A stretch of DNA of 11,098 nt from Syntrophomonas_A sp050258735. Its GTDB lineage: Bacteria; Bacillota; Syntrophomonadia; Syntrophomonadales; Syntrophomonadaceae. Of this stretch, positions 1-5,614 are shown piece by piece; the stretch's first letter is position 1, and the number at the start of each line of letters is the position of its first letter. Both the position numbers and the translations under genes were made by a program. The notes under the pieces were generated by a model. That model was not told the origin of the DNA and did not search any database. It saw nothing but the letters and a program-made list of their open reading frames with translations. Location: contig JBLMZJ010000059.1 in the NCBI GenBank assembly GCA_050258735.1, positions 1 to 11,098 on the forward strand. The letters run 5' to 3'.

Positions 1-77
1 TCTACACTGCTGGCAAGACTCGCTTCAACCAGACCAAGTTCGTTTTCTATAGCTTGGAACGAGTTAAAACCTATCAT
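1..77 (-). CDS. hepT: Polyprenyl (heptaprenyl) diphosphate synthase, N-terminus only (partial)
   Basis: An ATG at 77-75 opens a minus-strand frame that runs off the left edge after 25 codons, beginning MIGFNSFQAIENELGLVEAS. An AAGGGG ribosome binding site lies about 5 bases upstream and a consensus promoter lies at 106-134. The spacing pattern F-x2-I-x2-EL-x2-VE-x3-L resembles the first helix of trans-polyprenyl diphosphate synthases, for example the IDVIERELEQTV stretch of Bacillus HepT. All catalytic Asp-rich motifs would lie outside the window, so the identification leans on this short pattern plus context: UbiX, a UbiA prenyltransferase and a prenyl-synthase-like protein lie just upstream. 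The family makes the C30-C40 tail of menaquinone by chain elongation of allylic diphosphates with IPP. It could be another helical protein. Confidence 0.5.
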   Translation of the reverse strand, partial: MIGFNSFQAIENELGLVEASLASSV

Positions 78-105
78 AGTTTCCCCTTATTTTCGAATCA
101 CAATT

Positions 106-134
106 ATTATATAGCCTAAAGTGATAAAAACCAA
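106..134 (-). promoter_or_regulatory. Sigma-A promoter of the partial hepT-like gene
   Basis: Read on the minus strand, a -35 TTGGTT (134-129) and a perfect -10 TATAAT (111-106) are separated by exactly 17 bases. Transcription would start near position 99, giving a leader of about 22 nt before the ATG at 77. This indicates that the downstream gene is transcribed independently of ubiX, whose stop lies about 145 bp further upstream. The stretch between 135 and 279 holds only short alternative hairpins and no convincing gene. Confidence 0.7.
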
Positions 135-279
135 GAAATACTAATCTTATTCGTATCTCAACCCGGCAAAAAAAAACGAACCTCACTCTTCAGCACTTCA
201 TGCAATTCTCAGCGAAACCAGGTCGTCCATGACCGTCGCTGCATAGTCCATCCTTGGACGTCTTTTTTTCTCGGTCTGT

Positions 280-873
280 TTATTCTTTGTCAAGCGGATA
301 TCTTTTATATATTTCGTGCTCTAACCCCATGGCATCCATGACCTTTCCCACCACAAAGCCTATTATATCATCTAGGGTCTCAGGATGATGATAGAAGCCG
401 GGCATGGGAGGTATTATATGGGCGCCCATTTCGGACAGGATCAGCATATTACGCAGATGGATCGAATTCAAGGGTGTCTCCCGGGGCACTAGAATTAGCG
501 GCCGTCTTTCTTTCAGGGTCACGTCAGCCGATCTTTCCAGCAGATTGCCGGAACTGCCATGGGCTATTCCTGACAGCGTACCCATGGTACAGGGTATTAC
601 CACCATCCCATCATTGATGAAGGAACCGCTGGCAATGGCCACAGCCAGATTATCATTTTCGTAATATTCCAGCCTTCCCCCCGGCAGGTGCTGACGAAAC
701 GCATCTTCAGGTCCGCGGGAAAAATCCCAATCCAACTCCTCTGCCAGTACGATACAAGCTGCTCGGCTGGCTACCAGGTGTACCTCGATGTCCCGCGCCA
801 ACAGTTCCTCCAGCAGCCGGACTCCGTAGATCACACCGCTGGCTCCGGTAATTGCGACGATAAATTTACGCAC
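280..873 (-). CDS. ubiX: Flavin prenyltransferase UbiX
   Basis: This 197-residue flavoprotein-family enzyme has the full length usual for UbiX/Pad1. The family joins dimethylallyl (mono)phosphate to reduced FMN, making prenylated FMN, the cofactor of UbiD-type decarboxylases. Visible family features are the N-terminal nucleotide-binding loop TGASG (residues 9-13), the CTMGTLSGIAHG stretch (95-106), the RPLILVPRETP block (124-134) and PGFYHHP (158-164). The start is GTG, chosen because GGGAGGG sits 7 bases upstream and the TGASG loop then falls at the usual distance from the N-terminus. It lies downstream of the UbiA-family gene on the same strand, separated by 152 bp containing a repeat tract. 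In anaerobic Clostridia such a UbiX probably serves menaquinone synthesis, where a UbiD-like decarboxylase acts. No ubiD lies in this window. No integral defect is visible. Confidence 0.93.
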   Translation of the reverse strand: MRKFIVAITGASGVIYGVRLLEELLARDIEVHLVASRAACIVLAEELDWDFSRGPEDAFRQHLPGGRLEYYENDNLAVAIASGSFINDGMVVIPCTMGTLSGIAHGSSGNLLERSADVTLKERRPLILVPRETPLNSIHLRNMLILSEMGAHIIPPMPGFYHHPETLDDIIGFVVGKVMDAMGLEHEIYKRYPLDKE

Positions 874-900
874 TGAATAACCCTCCCAAGCAAACGAATA

Positions 901-1023
901 GACGCAGAAGGACGCAGTTTTTTGATTCAGATATCTCAGAAAAATCTGTGTTAATCCGTTTATCTGTGGCTAATAAAATAATAATCTGCGTTGATCAGTC
1001 AAAATAGTGTCCATCCGTGGTCA
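901..1023. repeat. Degenerate ATCYGYG-type intergenic repeat tract
   Basis: The gap between ubiA and ubiX is filled with short related units. On the plus strand, ATCTGTGT (944-951), ATCCGTTT (954-961), ATCTGTGG (962-969), ATCTGCGT (984-991) and ATCCGTGG (1013-1020) recur with small changes, and GACGCAG occurs twice (901-907, 911-917). No open frame or RNA gene is apparent. Similar ATCTGTG/ATCCGTG-rich intergenic repeats are, from memory, dispersed in many bacterial genomes, but I cannot check copy number from one window. The tract lies within a presumed ubiA-ubiX transcript. Confidence 0.6.
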
Positions 1024-1025
1024 TT

Positions 1026-1886
1026 CTAAATCAATATATCTATCAGCGCCATTATGAATATTATTAGTCCAACCCAGTGATTTATTTTAAAGGATGCAAA
1101 ATTTACCCGGGAGAGGTCGCCGGGTCTTACTATTGCATGTTCATAAATCAGTATGAATGCGGCCAGGAAAATCCCTGCGTAGTAATAAAGCCCCAGGTTT
1201 AGTATCAGGCCAGTGGTGACTAAAAATACTATCGTAAAGAAGTGAAATCCGGCAGAAAAAACTAGAGCCCCGGTCTCGCCAAAGCGTGCGGGAATGGAGT
1301 ATAACCCCAGCTGGCGGTCGAATTCAATATCCTGACAGGCATACATGGCATCAAATCCGGCTATCCAGCATGCTACAGCCAATCCTACTATCAGCGGCTG
1401 CCAGTCAAAGGTCCCGGATATCGCTATCCAGGAGCCAACCGGCCCTATGCCTATAGCGAGCCCAAGAATAAAATGGCACCACCAGGTAAACCGCTTGGTG
1501 TATGAATACAGCCATAAAATAACAACAGCGAGGGGGGCGAGTTTGAAGCATAAGGGATTGAGCTGCCTGGAAGCAATAAAAAGAAGGACAAAACATACAA
1601 TAACAGCTGACCATACCCCGATTGCCGGCAGACGTCCCTCAGCCATCACCCAGTTGGCCGTGCGGGCATTGGCCCGGTCGAAACGCCGGTCGATCAGGCG
1701 GTTCAGGCAAAGTGCCGCCGTGCGTGCGGATACCATGGCCAGGGTTATCCACCAAAACTGGCCAATTGTTGGAGAACCGTTTCCCAAATACCAGGCGGCC
1801 AGAAAGGCGCCCAAATAAGCAAAAGGTAACCCAAAAAGGGCATGCTCGATATCGACCATATCCAGAAATTCTTTTATTTTGCTCAA
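1026..1886 (-). CDS. ubiA: UbiA-family aromatic prenyltransferase (MqnP-like, menaquinone pathway)
   Basis: This 286-residue polytopic membrane protein of the UbiA superfamily transfers a polyprenyl chain from polyprenyl diphosphate to an aromatic acid. Both Mg-diphosphate motifs are visible: N62-RLI-D66-RRF-D70 (NxxxDxxxD, continuing into RANARTANW) and D186-IEF-D190 in the second half. About eight or nine hydrophobic segments follow the N-terminal MSKIKEFLDMVDIEHALFGL stretch, which matches the start of the UbiA-like enzymes used in the futalosine menaquinone route. The start is TTG at 1886, because GGGGGGAG sits 9 bases upstream and the next in-frame ATG (residue 10) would cut into the conserved N-terminal helix. 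It lies below a terminator hairpin (1928-1956) and above ubiX on the same strand. In anaerobic Clostridia the likely product is a menaquinone precursor rather than ubiquinone, so MqnP is the better functional name. This assignment is by family and context. Confidence 0.88.
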   Translation of the reverse strand: MSKIKEFLDMVDIEHALFGLPFAYLGAFLAAWYLGNGSPTIGQFWWITLAMVSARTAALCLNRLIDRRFDRANARTANWVMAEGRLPAIGVWSAVIVCFVLLFIASRQLNPLCFKLAPLAVVILWLYSYTKRFTWWCHFILGLAIGIGPVGSWIAISGTFDWQPLIVGLAVACWIAGFDAMYACQDIEFDRQLGLYSIPARFGETGALVFSAGFHFFTIVFLVTTGLILNLGLYYYAGIFLAAFILIYEHAIVRPGDLSRVNFASFKINHWVGLIIFIMALIDILI

Positions 1887-1927
1887 AGACTGCTCCCCCC
1901 GGCAGAATCAAACTGATCCCCAAATAA

Positions 1928-1956
1928 AAAAGGAAAACAGAACTGGTTTTCCTTTT
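1928..1956 (-). terminator. Intrinsic terminator-like hairpin between the HepS-like gene and ubiA
   Basis: A perfect 11-bp inverted repeat, AAAAGGAAAAC (1928-1938) and GTTTTCCTTTT (1946-1956), encloses a 7-base loop. On the minus strand it is followed by TTATTTG, and it lies 30 bases past the stop of the upstream gene. It should end, or attenuate, transcription before the ubiA gene, whose start is only 41 bases further on. No good promoter is visible between them, so partial read-through is likely. The stem is AT-rich and the sequence is almost symmetric. Confidence 0.6.
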
Positions 1957-1985
1957 GATTCAACTATTGCTTTTCGCCGATCATA

Positions 1986-2744
1986 TTAGACTACAGCGGC
2001 CTTTTCAATATCGCAGCTATACAGATGCATTTCAGTCAGAACCTTTTCCAAAGGAATATTAGCACCAGCCGGGCTCAGGTTCAGGCTATGAAAAAGATGA
2101 CGGCTTTCGTTATAATATACCTCCGCCTCATTATAATATCGGCGGTCCTGCAGAAGTTCCATAGCCATACCATAATTAAAGCCCAATTGGGTATAAAGTA
2201 TTTTATTCTCCTCATCCATACCCGCCATTTCGGCGGCGGTCAGAAATGCTGTGGTATATAAAGGAGCACGTGTTTTTAGTAAGACCTCGTGCGGAGAAAC
2301 ATTCATTTTATGTTGCCAGACCAGGCCCTCATTTATGTCAGCTACCATATCGGAGAAATTCTTCAACAAATGAGAAGTATTGGCCGAAACCAACTGTTTA
2401 AGCACATTGCCAAACAGGTAATCCGCAATGAGTATGCTGAACTGCAGTTCCTGATCGTGGCCCTGTCCTTCCCCTTCATCCTTGACTGAACAATAGACAT
2501 GGTTGGCAAGGTGAAGAGTCTTGAACACATTAGCCATAGCCAGGCCCAAAGACCGGCTTAGCCCGGCTAGTCTATAGGCCGCCAGTACCAACGGCGGCAG
2601 GACGTTCCAGGTGAAATCCTCCTTTAATCCATCGACATACGGAAGCAAATCTTCCCACCAGGGTAACAGCCCTTGCCGGAACCGCACATCGATCTCATTC
2701 ACATCATTATCCAATTCTCTTATGAATGATAATCTTTTCAACAA
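1986..2744 (-). CDS. Polyprenyl-diphosphate-synthase-like protein lacking Asp-rich motifs (HepS-type subunit candidate)
   Basis: This protein of about 252 residues appears to have the all-helical trans-prenyl-synthase layout without its catalytic residues. In order, LPPLVLAAYRLAG (49-61) matches the position of the KRxRP-lvlla helix, and TLHLANHVYCSVKDE (76-90) that of iHtaSLiHDDv. ILIADYLFGNVL (104-115) matches the vLAGDyLla helix, INEGLVWQH (137-145) the GExxQ helix, LLKTRAPLYTTA (155-166) the KTaxL helix, and LGFNYGMAMELLQD (187-200) the LGxafQixDD helix. Both DDxxD motifs are missing. Bacillus HepS, the 251-residue non-catalytic partner of HepT, has the same length and a similar LAGDY...INE pattern. 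The role proposed is therefore a chain-length-determining or stabilising partner of the synthase encoded at 1-77. I prefer TTG at 2744 because GGTGGAGG lies 8 bases upstream; the longer frame from GTG at 2759 has no ribosome binding site. A diverged inactive enzyme is the alternative. Confidence 0.6.
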   Translation of the reverse strand: MLKRLSFIRELDNDVNEIDVRFRQGLLPWWEDLLPYVDGLKEDFTWNVLPPLVLAAYRLAGLSRSLGLAMANVFKTLHLANHVYCSVKDEGEGQGHDQELQFSILIADYLFGNVLKQLVSANTSHLLKNFSDMVADINEGLVWQHKMNVSPHEVLLKTRAPLYTTAFLTAAEMAGMDEENKILYTQLGFNYGMAMELLQDRRYYNEAEVYYNESRHLFHSLNLSPAGANIPLEKVLTEMHLYSCDIEKAAVV

Positions 2745-2805
2745 CCTGTCTTCCTCCACCGGAATAAATCCATAATATCTCAGATTACCTAAAACAAATC
2801 TATAA

Positions 2806-2820
2806 TTATAATCATTATCA
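2806..2820. promoter_or_regulatory. Fur/PerR-like box upstream of the HepS-like gene
   Basis: The 15-base sequence TTATAATCATTATCA matches the 7-1-7 Fur consensus TGATAATNATTATCA at all but one defined position and the PerR consensus TTATAATNATTATAA at all but one. It lies about 60 bp upstream of the start of the prenyl-synthase-like gene. The surrounding 80 bases are very AT-rich, which raises the chance of a random match, and no strong -35/-10 pair overlaps it. The remainder of the gap (2745-2983) holds a 6-bp GC hairpin (TGCGGA at 2841-2846, TCCGCA at 2853-2858) and a possible extended -10. Confidence 0.4.
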
Positions 2821-2933
2821 TTTTTATAATCTTATAATTTTGCGGACAGCACTCCGCACCAAATATTATTATAACAACTTCGCGTACAATATCCACTAAA
2901 TTTCGCGCAGTATCTTAATATATAGATAAAACA

Positions 2934-2942
2934 ATTATACCA
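2934..2942 (-). promoter_or_regulatory. Possible extended -10 promoter element upstream of the HepS-like gene
   Basis: On the minus strand TGGTATAAT carries a perfect TATAAT preceded by the TGn extension. No recognisable -35 is found 17 bases upstream (AAAGAG there), so it would depend on the extended -10. It lies just downstream of the speD terminator, which fits a fresh start of transcription. The leader to the gene would be about 180 nt and would include the GC hairpin and the Fur/PerR-like box. Confidence 0.35.
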
Positions 2943-2983
2943 TAAGGCGGCGTGACCTCTTTAAGGGAATTCAGTCAAAATAA

Positions 2984-3015
2984 AAGCCCTACTTGTTATC
3001 CTGCAAGTAAGGCTT
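2984..3015 (-). terminator. Rho-independent terminator of speD
   Basis: AAGCCTTACTTG and CAAGTAGGGCTT (minus-strand reading, 3015-3004 and 2995-2984) form a 12-bp stem with an 8-base loop. The single mispair is a U.G wobble in the minus-strand RNA only, which points to that strand as the transcribed one. TTATTTTG follows the stem. It sits 63 bases past the speD stop. Confidence 0.8.
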
Positions 3016-3078
3016 ATCTAATAATTATCATAATCTCTTTCTGTCAAGTTTCTTCGGTCTACTAAAATAGTATCCCTC

Positions 3079-3459
3079 CTAAATATTGGCCACCAGGCGC
3101 ATCTCCCGTTCTTCGATTATTCCCCTTTGCACCTCAGATGCTTTTATGTCGGTCGCTCCGAACATAGCCTCCAGGTAATTGCATGCATCCCAGGGGTTAA
3201 CCTTATCCCCGCAGGTAAATACATCTACTGCCGCATATCCCAGCTCGGGCCAGGTATGGATCGCCAGGTGAGACTCTGAAATAACAACTACGCCGCTTAT
3301 CCCTTGTGGGCTGAATTTGTGAAATACGAATTCCCTAATTTCAGCGCCAGCCTCCAAAGCTGCGTTGACCATGATATCTTCCACTTGTTTGATATCATTC
3401 AACACTTCAAATTTACAGCCGTATAATTCGGCCAAAACATGTCGCCCCAAAGACTGCAA
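3079..3459 (-). CDS. speD: S-adenosylmethionine decarboxylase proenzyme (pyruvoyl type, class 1B)
   Basis: This 126-residue proenzyme decarboxylates S-adenosylmethionine to supply the aminopropyl donor for spermidine. It cleaves itself between Glu62 and Ser63 so that Ser63 becomes the pyruvoyl cofactor. The sequence SESHLAIHTWPELGYAA (61-77) contains this site, and His68 and Cys83 match the catalytic pair of the Thermotoga enzyme in both identity and numbering. The N-terminus LGRHVLAELYGC and the AFHKF-type block (VFHKFSPQGISGVVV, 45-59) are typical. The start is TTG at 3459: GGGAGG is 8 bases upstream and family proteins begin at this residue. An ATG four bases upstream is out of frame. The gene is monocistronic, with its own promoter at 3526-3553 and a terminator at 2984-3015. 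No speE lies in the window, so the aminopropyltransferase must be elsewhere. Confidence 0.96.
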   Translation of the reverse strand: MQSLGRHVLAELYGCKFEVLNDIKQVEDIMVNAALEAGAEIREFVFHKFSPQGISGVVVISESHLAIHTWPELGYAAVDVFTCGDKVNPWDACNYLEAMFGATDIKASEVQRGIIEEREMRLVANI

Positions 3460-3463
3460 TCAT
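3413..3463 (-). other. Short out-of-frame ORF overlapping the speD start
   Basis: The ATG at 3463 opens a 16-codon frame (MIAVFGATCFGRIIRL) overlapping the first speD codons in another frame (ATGATTG contains both starts). The same GGGAGG lies 4 bases from this ATG and 8 bases from the speD TTG. The frame is also open upstream to an ATG at 3520, at the predicted transcription start, giving 35 codons. Whether either is translated is unknown. It may be a chance overlap. Confidence 0.2.
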
Positions 3464-3525
3464 GTCGCCTCCCTTTAAATAATGATTAAAATCCCAGACC
3501 TCCTTCCAAAAAAAGTCCATGTAGA

Positions 3526-3553
3526 ATTGTAGCATATTTCTGCAGCATGTCAA
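3526..3553 (-). promoter_or_regulatory. Sigma-A promoter of speD
   Basis: The minus strand shows a perfect -35 TTGACA (3553-3548), a 16-base spacer and a -10 TACAAT (3531-3526, five of six). Transcription would start at about 3519-3520, leaving a 60-nt leader with two purine-rich SD-like stretches (AAGGAGG and GGGAGG); only the second is placed for speD. One arm of a 12-bp inverted repeat covers the -35 region and spacer. Confidence 0.78.
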
Positions 3554-3623
3554 TTGTTTGGTCAAATTTAATTATTCCCATTTCAATGGTATTTCTTGCA
3601 ACTTGCAACCAACATGCTGCAGA
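3539..3623. repeat. 12-bp inverted repeat straddling the speD promoter (possible operator)
   Basis: TCTGCAGCATGT (3539-3550) and its exact reverse complement ACATGCTGCAGA (3612-3623) are separated by 61 bases. The first arm lies on the -35/spacer of the speD promoter and the second lies 73 bp upstream, centre to centre. Between them is a tandem direct repeat CTTGCAA-CTTGCAA (3595-3608). No T-run follows, so this is not an intrinsic terminator. A repressor binding both arms, with looping, would fit the spacing of about seven helical turns. An RNA stem in an lctP read-through transcript is the alternative. No clear lctP terminator is visible at 3624-3700. Confidence 0.55.
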
Positions 3624-3700
3624 TTATATTATTCTATGTTTTTTATTAATTTTGTAACGTCAGCAGTTAAGCCCTTTTTGTCACCTGTCTGGAAACGATC

Positions 3701-5248
3701 CTAGGCCCAGTACAAAGTCAGGACAGATGCCACCAGAGTGAAAACCGCTGAAATGGCGACTGCCACCGGAATTATTTTGGATTCGATACCCAGGCTGTCT
3801 ATAGTGGCTGCAGCATTCTGCAGTTTAGCCGGAGAAATAACGCTGGCCAAACCGCCGGCGATAGCAGTACCGGCTGTTACCACTAATCCATTGACATGCA
3901 GGATACCTGAAGTCATCAGATTATACTTGGTAAACAAAGCGATCGTTGAAGCCTCGCTGCCGCTCACAAAACCGCCGAGCAAGCCGAGGAATGCAGCTAC
4001 CATCGGATAGAGTCCGCGGAAGAAATCCGCCGAGCTGCTAGCCAGGACCGAAATCATATTGAAATCGGGATTGGGGATCCAAGCACCATTTACGGTGTCA
4101 CTGGCTGACCACATCATTACATAAGCAATAGCAAAGAATATCGCTGCGGAAAAAACCGGCCGGGGAGCTCGTGCCAGCCACTTCTTACCTATATCCTTCC
4201 ACTGTTCACCAGTGGGCTTGAGGAAAGGCACCGACAGAATAGTACTGATCAATACCCAGGTATAAGCATTCCACAACATACGGGTCATGACCGGTTTCCC
4301 CCCGGGGATGATCTGCAGCGGCATGGCCATATCCTTGAAAAGATAATTATAGACCGGCGACCAGAAGTTGATGATCAGACAGCTGCCGATCAGGATCAGC
4401 CAAGGTCCCAGAGCCTTCATTAGTGACATTTCGCCCTGTATGCCCAGGTCCTCCTGGGAAAGTGCGTCTTTTTCCAGAATGGCCTTGCCGGTGATCTTGA
4501 GATATGCCAGCATCATCAGTATCGTAGCAAGACCGGCTATTACACCGGTAAGAACGATACCTTTGCCCACATAGGCTACTCCCATCGCGGTAAAGCCCAT
4601 GGTCAGCCCCGCCAGCAGGCAGGGAACTATACCTTCCTTGATCTTGGCCCAACCGCCCACTAGATATAGCATTCCAAAACCGATCATGGTAGATATTATC
4701 GGCATGAACTTGGAAAAGACCAAAGCCGATTGTTCCAGCGGAGTGCCGGTCATATCCGCAAAGACCACCAGGGGAGCGCCCAGCAGCGCATAGGTGCAGA
4801 GCGAATCAAAACCAAGGGCGGGCAAAGCCACTGCTACGAACGTGGAATAGCCCAGCGCCAGCATGATGGGCGGCAATATGGAAACCGGGGTAGCACCCAC
4901 CGCTACCAGCAGAGTGCCGATGCCCATATTGATGATCATGATCTGCACAGCCTGGTTACTTTTGGCAATGGTCTTCACAAAAACAACTATCCTTTTTAAA
5001 GCTCCCGTTGATTCCAGGAACGTTATCTGCAGAATAGAGGTAGCGACCATCAAAGAAACGGGGAACGAAGCAACGATGCCAGCAACGCTGGCGGTAAGAG
5101 CCACCTGCCATGAGGTGTGGAAGAAAAGAACGCCGATGCCGACTACCAGGATCCAACCGGTCAAACCGGAGAGATCAGCCGGCCACTTGGGAATAATGAG
5201 GAGCAAAAGAACTGCAATAATAGGTACCAGGGTAAGCAATACATCCAT
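3701..5248 (-). CDS. lctP: L-lactate permease family transporter (LctP/LldP)
   Basis: This 515-residue polytopic membrane protein, with about 12 to 14 hydrophobic segments, belongs to the LctP family, which imports lactate with protons. Family-type features are the N-terminal GLTGWILVVGIGVLFFHTSW region, the VGATPVSILPPIMLALGY block (117-134), the LGLLGGFVSGSEASTIALF segment (421-439) and GGLASVISPAKLQNAAA (465-481). These correspond to the fvtGSdtssn and GGxxxKMISPQ regions of LldP. The SEAST and SPAKLQNAAA variants differ from the enterobacterial sequence, so the substrate could be another short 2-hydroxy acid or a related carboxylate. Length is slightly below that of E. coli LldP (551). 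The start is ATG at 5248 with GGGAGG 11 bases upstream. The gene is divergent from the dedA operon, and no lactate dehydrogenase gene accompanies it here. The leader contains a 10-bp inverted repeat at 5290-5333. Confidence 0.85.
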   Translation of the reverse strand: MDVLLTLVPIIAVLLLLIIPKWPADLSGLTGWILVVGIGVLFFHTSWQVALTASVAGIVASFPVSLMVATSILQITFLESTGALKRIVVFVKTIAKSNQAVQIMIINMGIGTLLVAVGATPVSILPPIMLALGYSTFVAVALPALGFDSLCTYALLGAPLVVFADMTGTPLEQSALVFSKFMPIISTMIGFGMLYLVGGWAKIKEGIVPCLLAGLTMGFTAMGVAYVGKGIVLTGVIAGLATILMMLAYLKITGKAILEKDALSQEDLGIQGEMSLMKALGPWLILIGSCLIINFWSPVYNYLFKDMAMPLQIIPGGKPVMTRMLWNAYTWVLISTILSVPFLKPTGEQWKDIGKKWLARAPRPVFSAAIFFAIAYVMMWSASDTVNGAWIPNPDFNMISVLASSSADFFRGLYPMVAAFLGLLGGFVSGSEASTIALFTKYNLMTSGILHVNGLVVTAGTAIAGGLASVISPAKLQNAAATIDSLGIESKIIPVAVAISAVFTLVASVLTLYWA

Positions 5249-5289
5249 CCAACAACCATCCTCCCATACTAAACATAACCGTTTCTACT

Positions 5290-5333
5290 GCCATTGCGAC
5301 CCGGAACATGGTAAACCGCTCCTTCGCAATGGC
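5290..5333 (-). promoter_or_regulatory. 10-bp inverted repeat in the lctP leader (operator or RNA hairpin)
   Basis: GCCATTGCGA (5290-5299) and TCGCAATGGC (5324-5333) are exact reverse complements with a 24-base loop. The element sits 42 to 85 bases upstream of the lctP start. No T-run follows on either strand. It could bind a dimeric regulator or fold in the transcript. The adjoining stretch 5334-5515 is AT-rich and contains weak promoter-like hexamers on both strands (for example TATAAT at 5408-5413 without a good -35), but nothing I would assign as the lctP promoter. Confidence 0.45.
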
Positions 5334-5515
5334 CATACATTGAAATTTTAACAGAAGTCGACATGATATAAAAGTATAAATTTTAATTGGTATATTCAGG
5401 CGCACGTATAATCCCGTTGGTGATTTCTCAGTTCATAGAATCGGGATCAGACGGCCGCTCACCGCAAGTTAATCTCCTTTTAAAACTGGCTTGAGTTCTT
5501 ACCCGCCTTGAAACC

Positions 5516-5544
5516 TTGCCTTTTAGGAACAGCCGGGTTATTAT
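5516..5544 (+). promoter_or_regulatory. Sigma-A promoter of the dedA operon
   Basis: TTGCCT (5516-5521) and TATTAT (5539-5544) are separated by 17 bases. Transcription would begin near 5551, giving a leader of about 64 nt before the dedA ATG at 5615, with AGAGG placed 7 bases ahead of the start. This is the best promoter in the divergent gap and presumably drives all three plus-strand genes. Confidence 0.6.
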
Positions 5545-5614
5545 TTAGCTTATATTGGAACTGTATGTCCTTCATAATTATTCATTATTAATATATTGAT
5601 AAAAGAGGTTTCTC

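Noticed and set aside
246..270. Plus-strand hairpin GTCCA/TGGAC followed by seven T
   Set aside because: The stem has only 5 bp, no plus-strand gene lies upstream, and overlapping alternative pairings (224-229 with 255-260, 221-224 with 231-234) weaken it. It is more likely chance than a terminator.
1345..1818. 157-codon plus-strand open frame
   Set aside because: It lies entirely antisense to the UbiA-family gene, whose motifs are intact, and its translation shows no family pattern.
3624..3700. Search for an lctP terminator
   Set aside because: No stem followed by a T-run on the minus strand was found. The nearby 12-bp repeat (3539-3623) lacks a T-run and fits an operator better.
5300..5325. 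Possible catabolite-response (cre) element near GGTAAACCGCTCC in the lctP leader
   Set aside because: Only about half of the TGWAANCGNTNWCA positions fit in any register.
4863..5351. 162-codon plus-strand open frame
   Set aside because: It is antisense to the lactate permease start and leader, lacks a ribosome binding site and has a composition typical of a shadow of a membrane protein gene.
5409..5447. ATCCCG...CGGGAT inverted repeat in the lctP-dedA gap
   Set aside because: The outer arms are only 6 bp, the inner helix needs a 6-base one-sided bulge, and no T-run follows. It is too weak to assign a role.
5572..5592. Second Fur-like AT-rich box before dedA (ATAATTATTCATTATT region)
   Set aside because: Only about nine of fourteen defined positions of the 7-1-7 consensus match, which is expected in AT-rich leader DNA.
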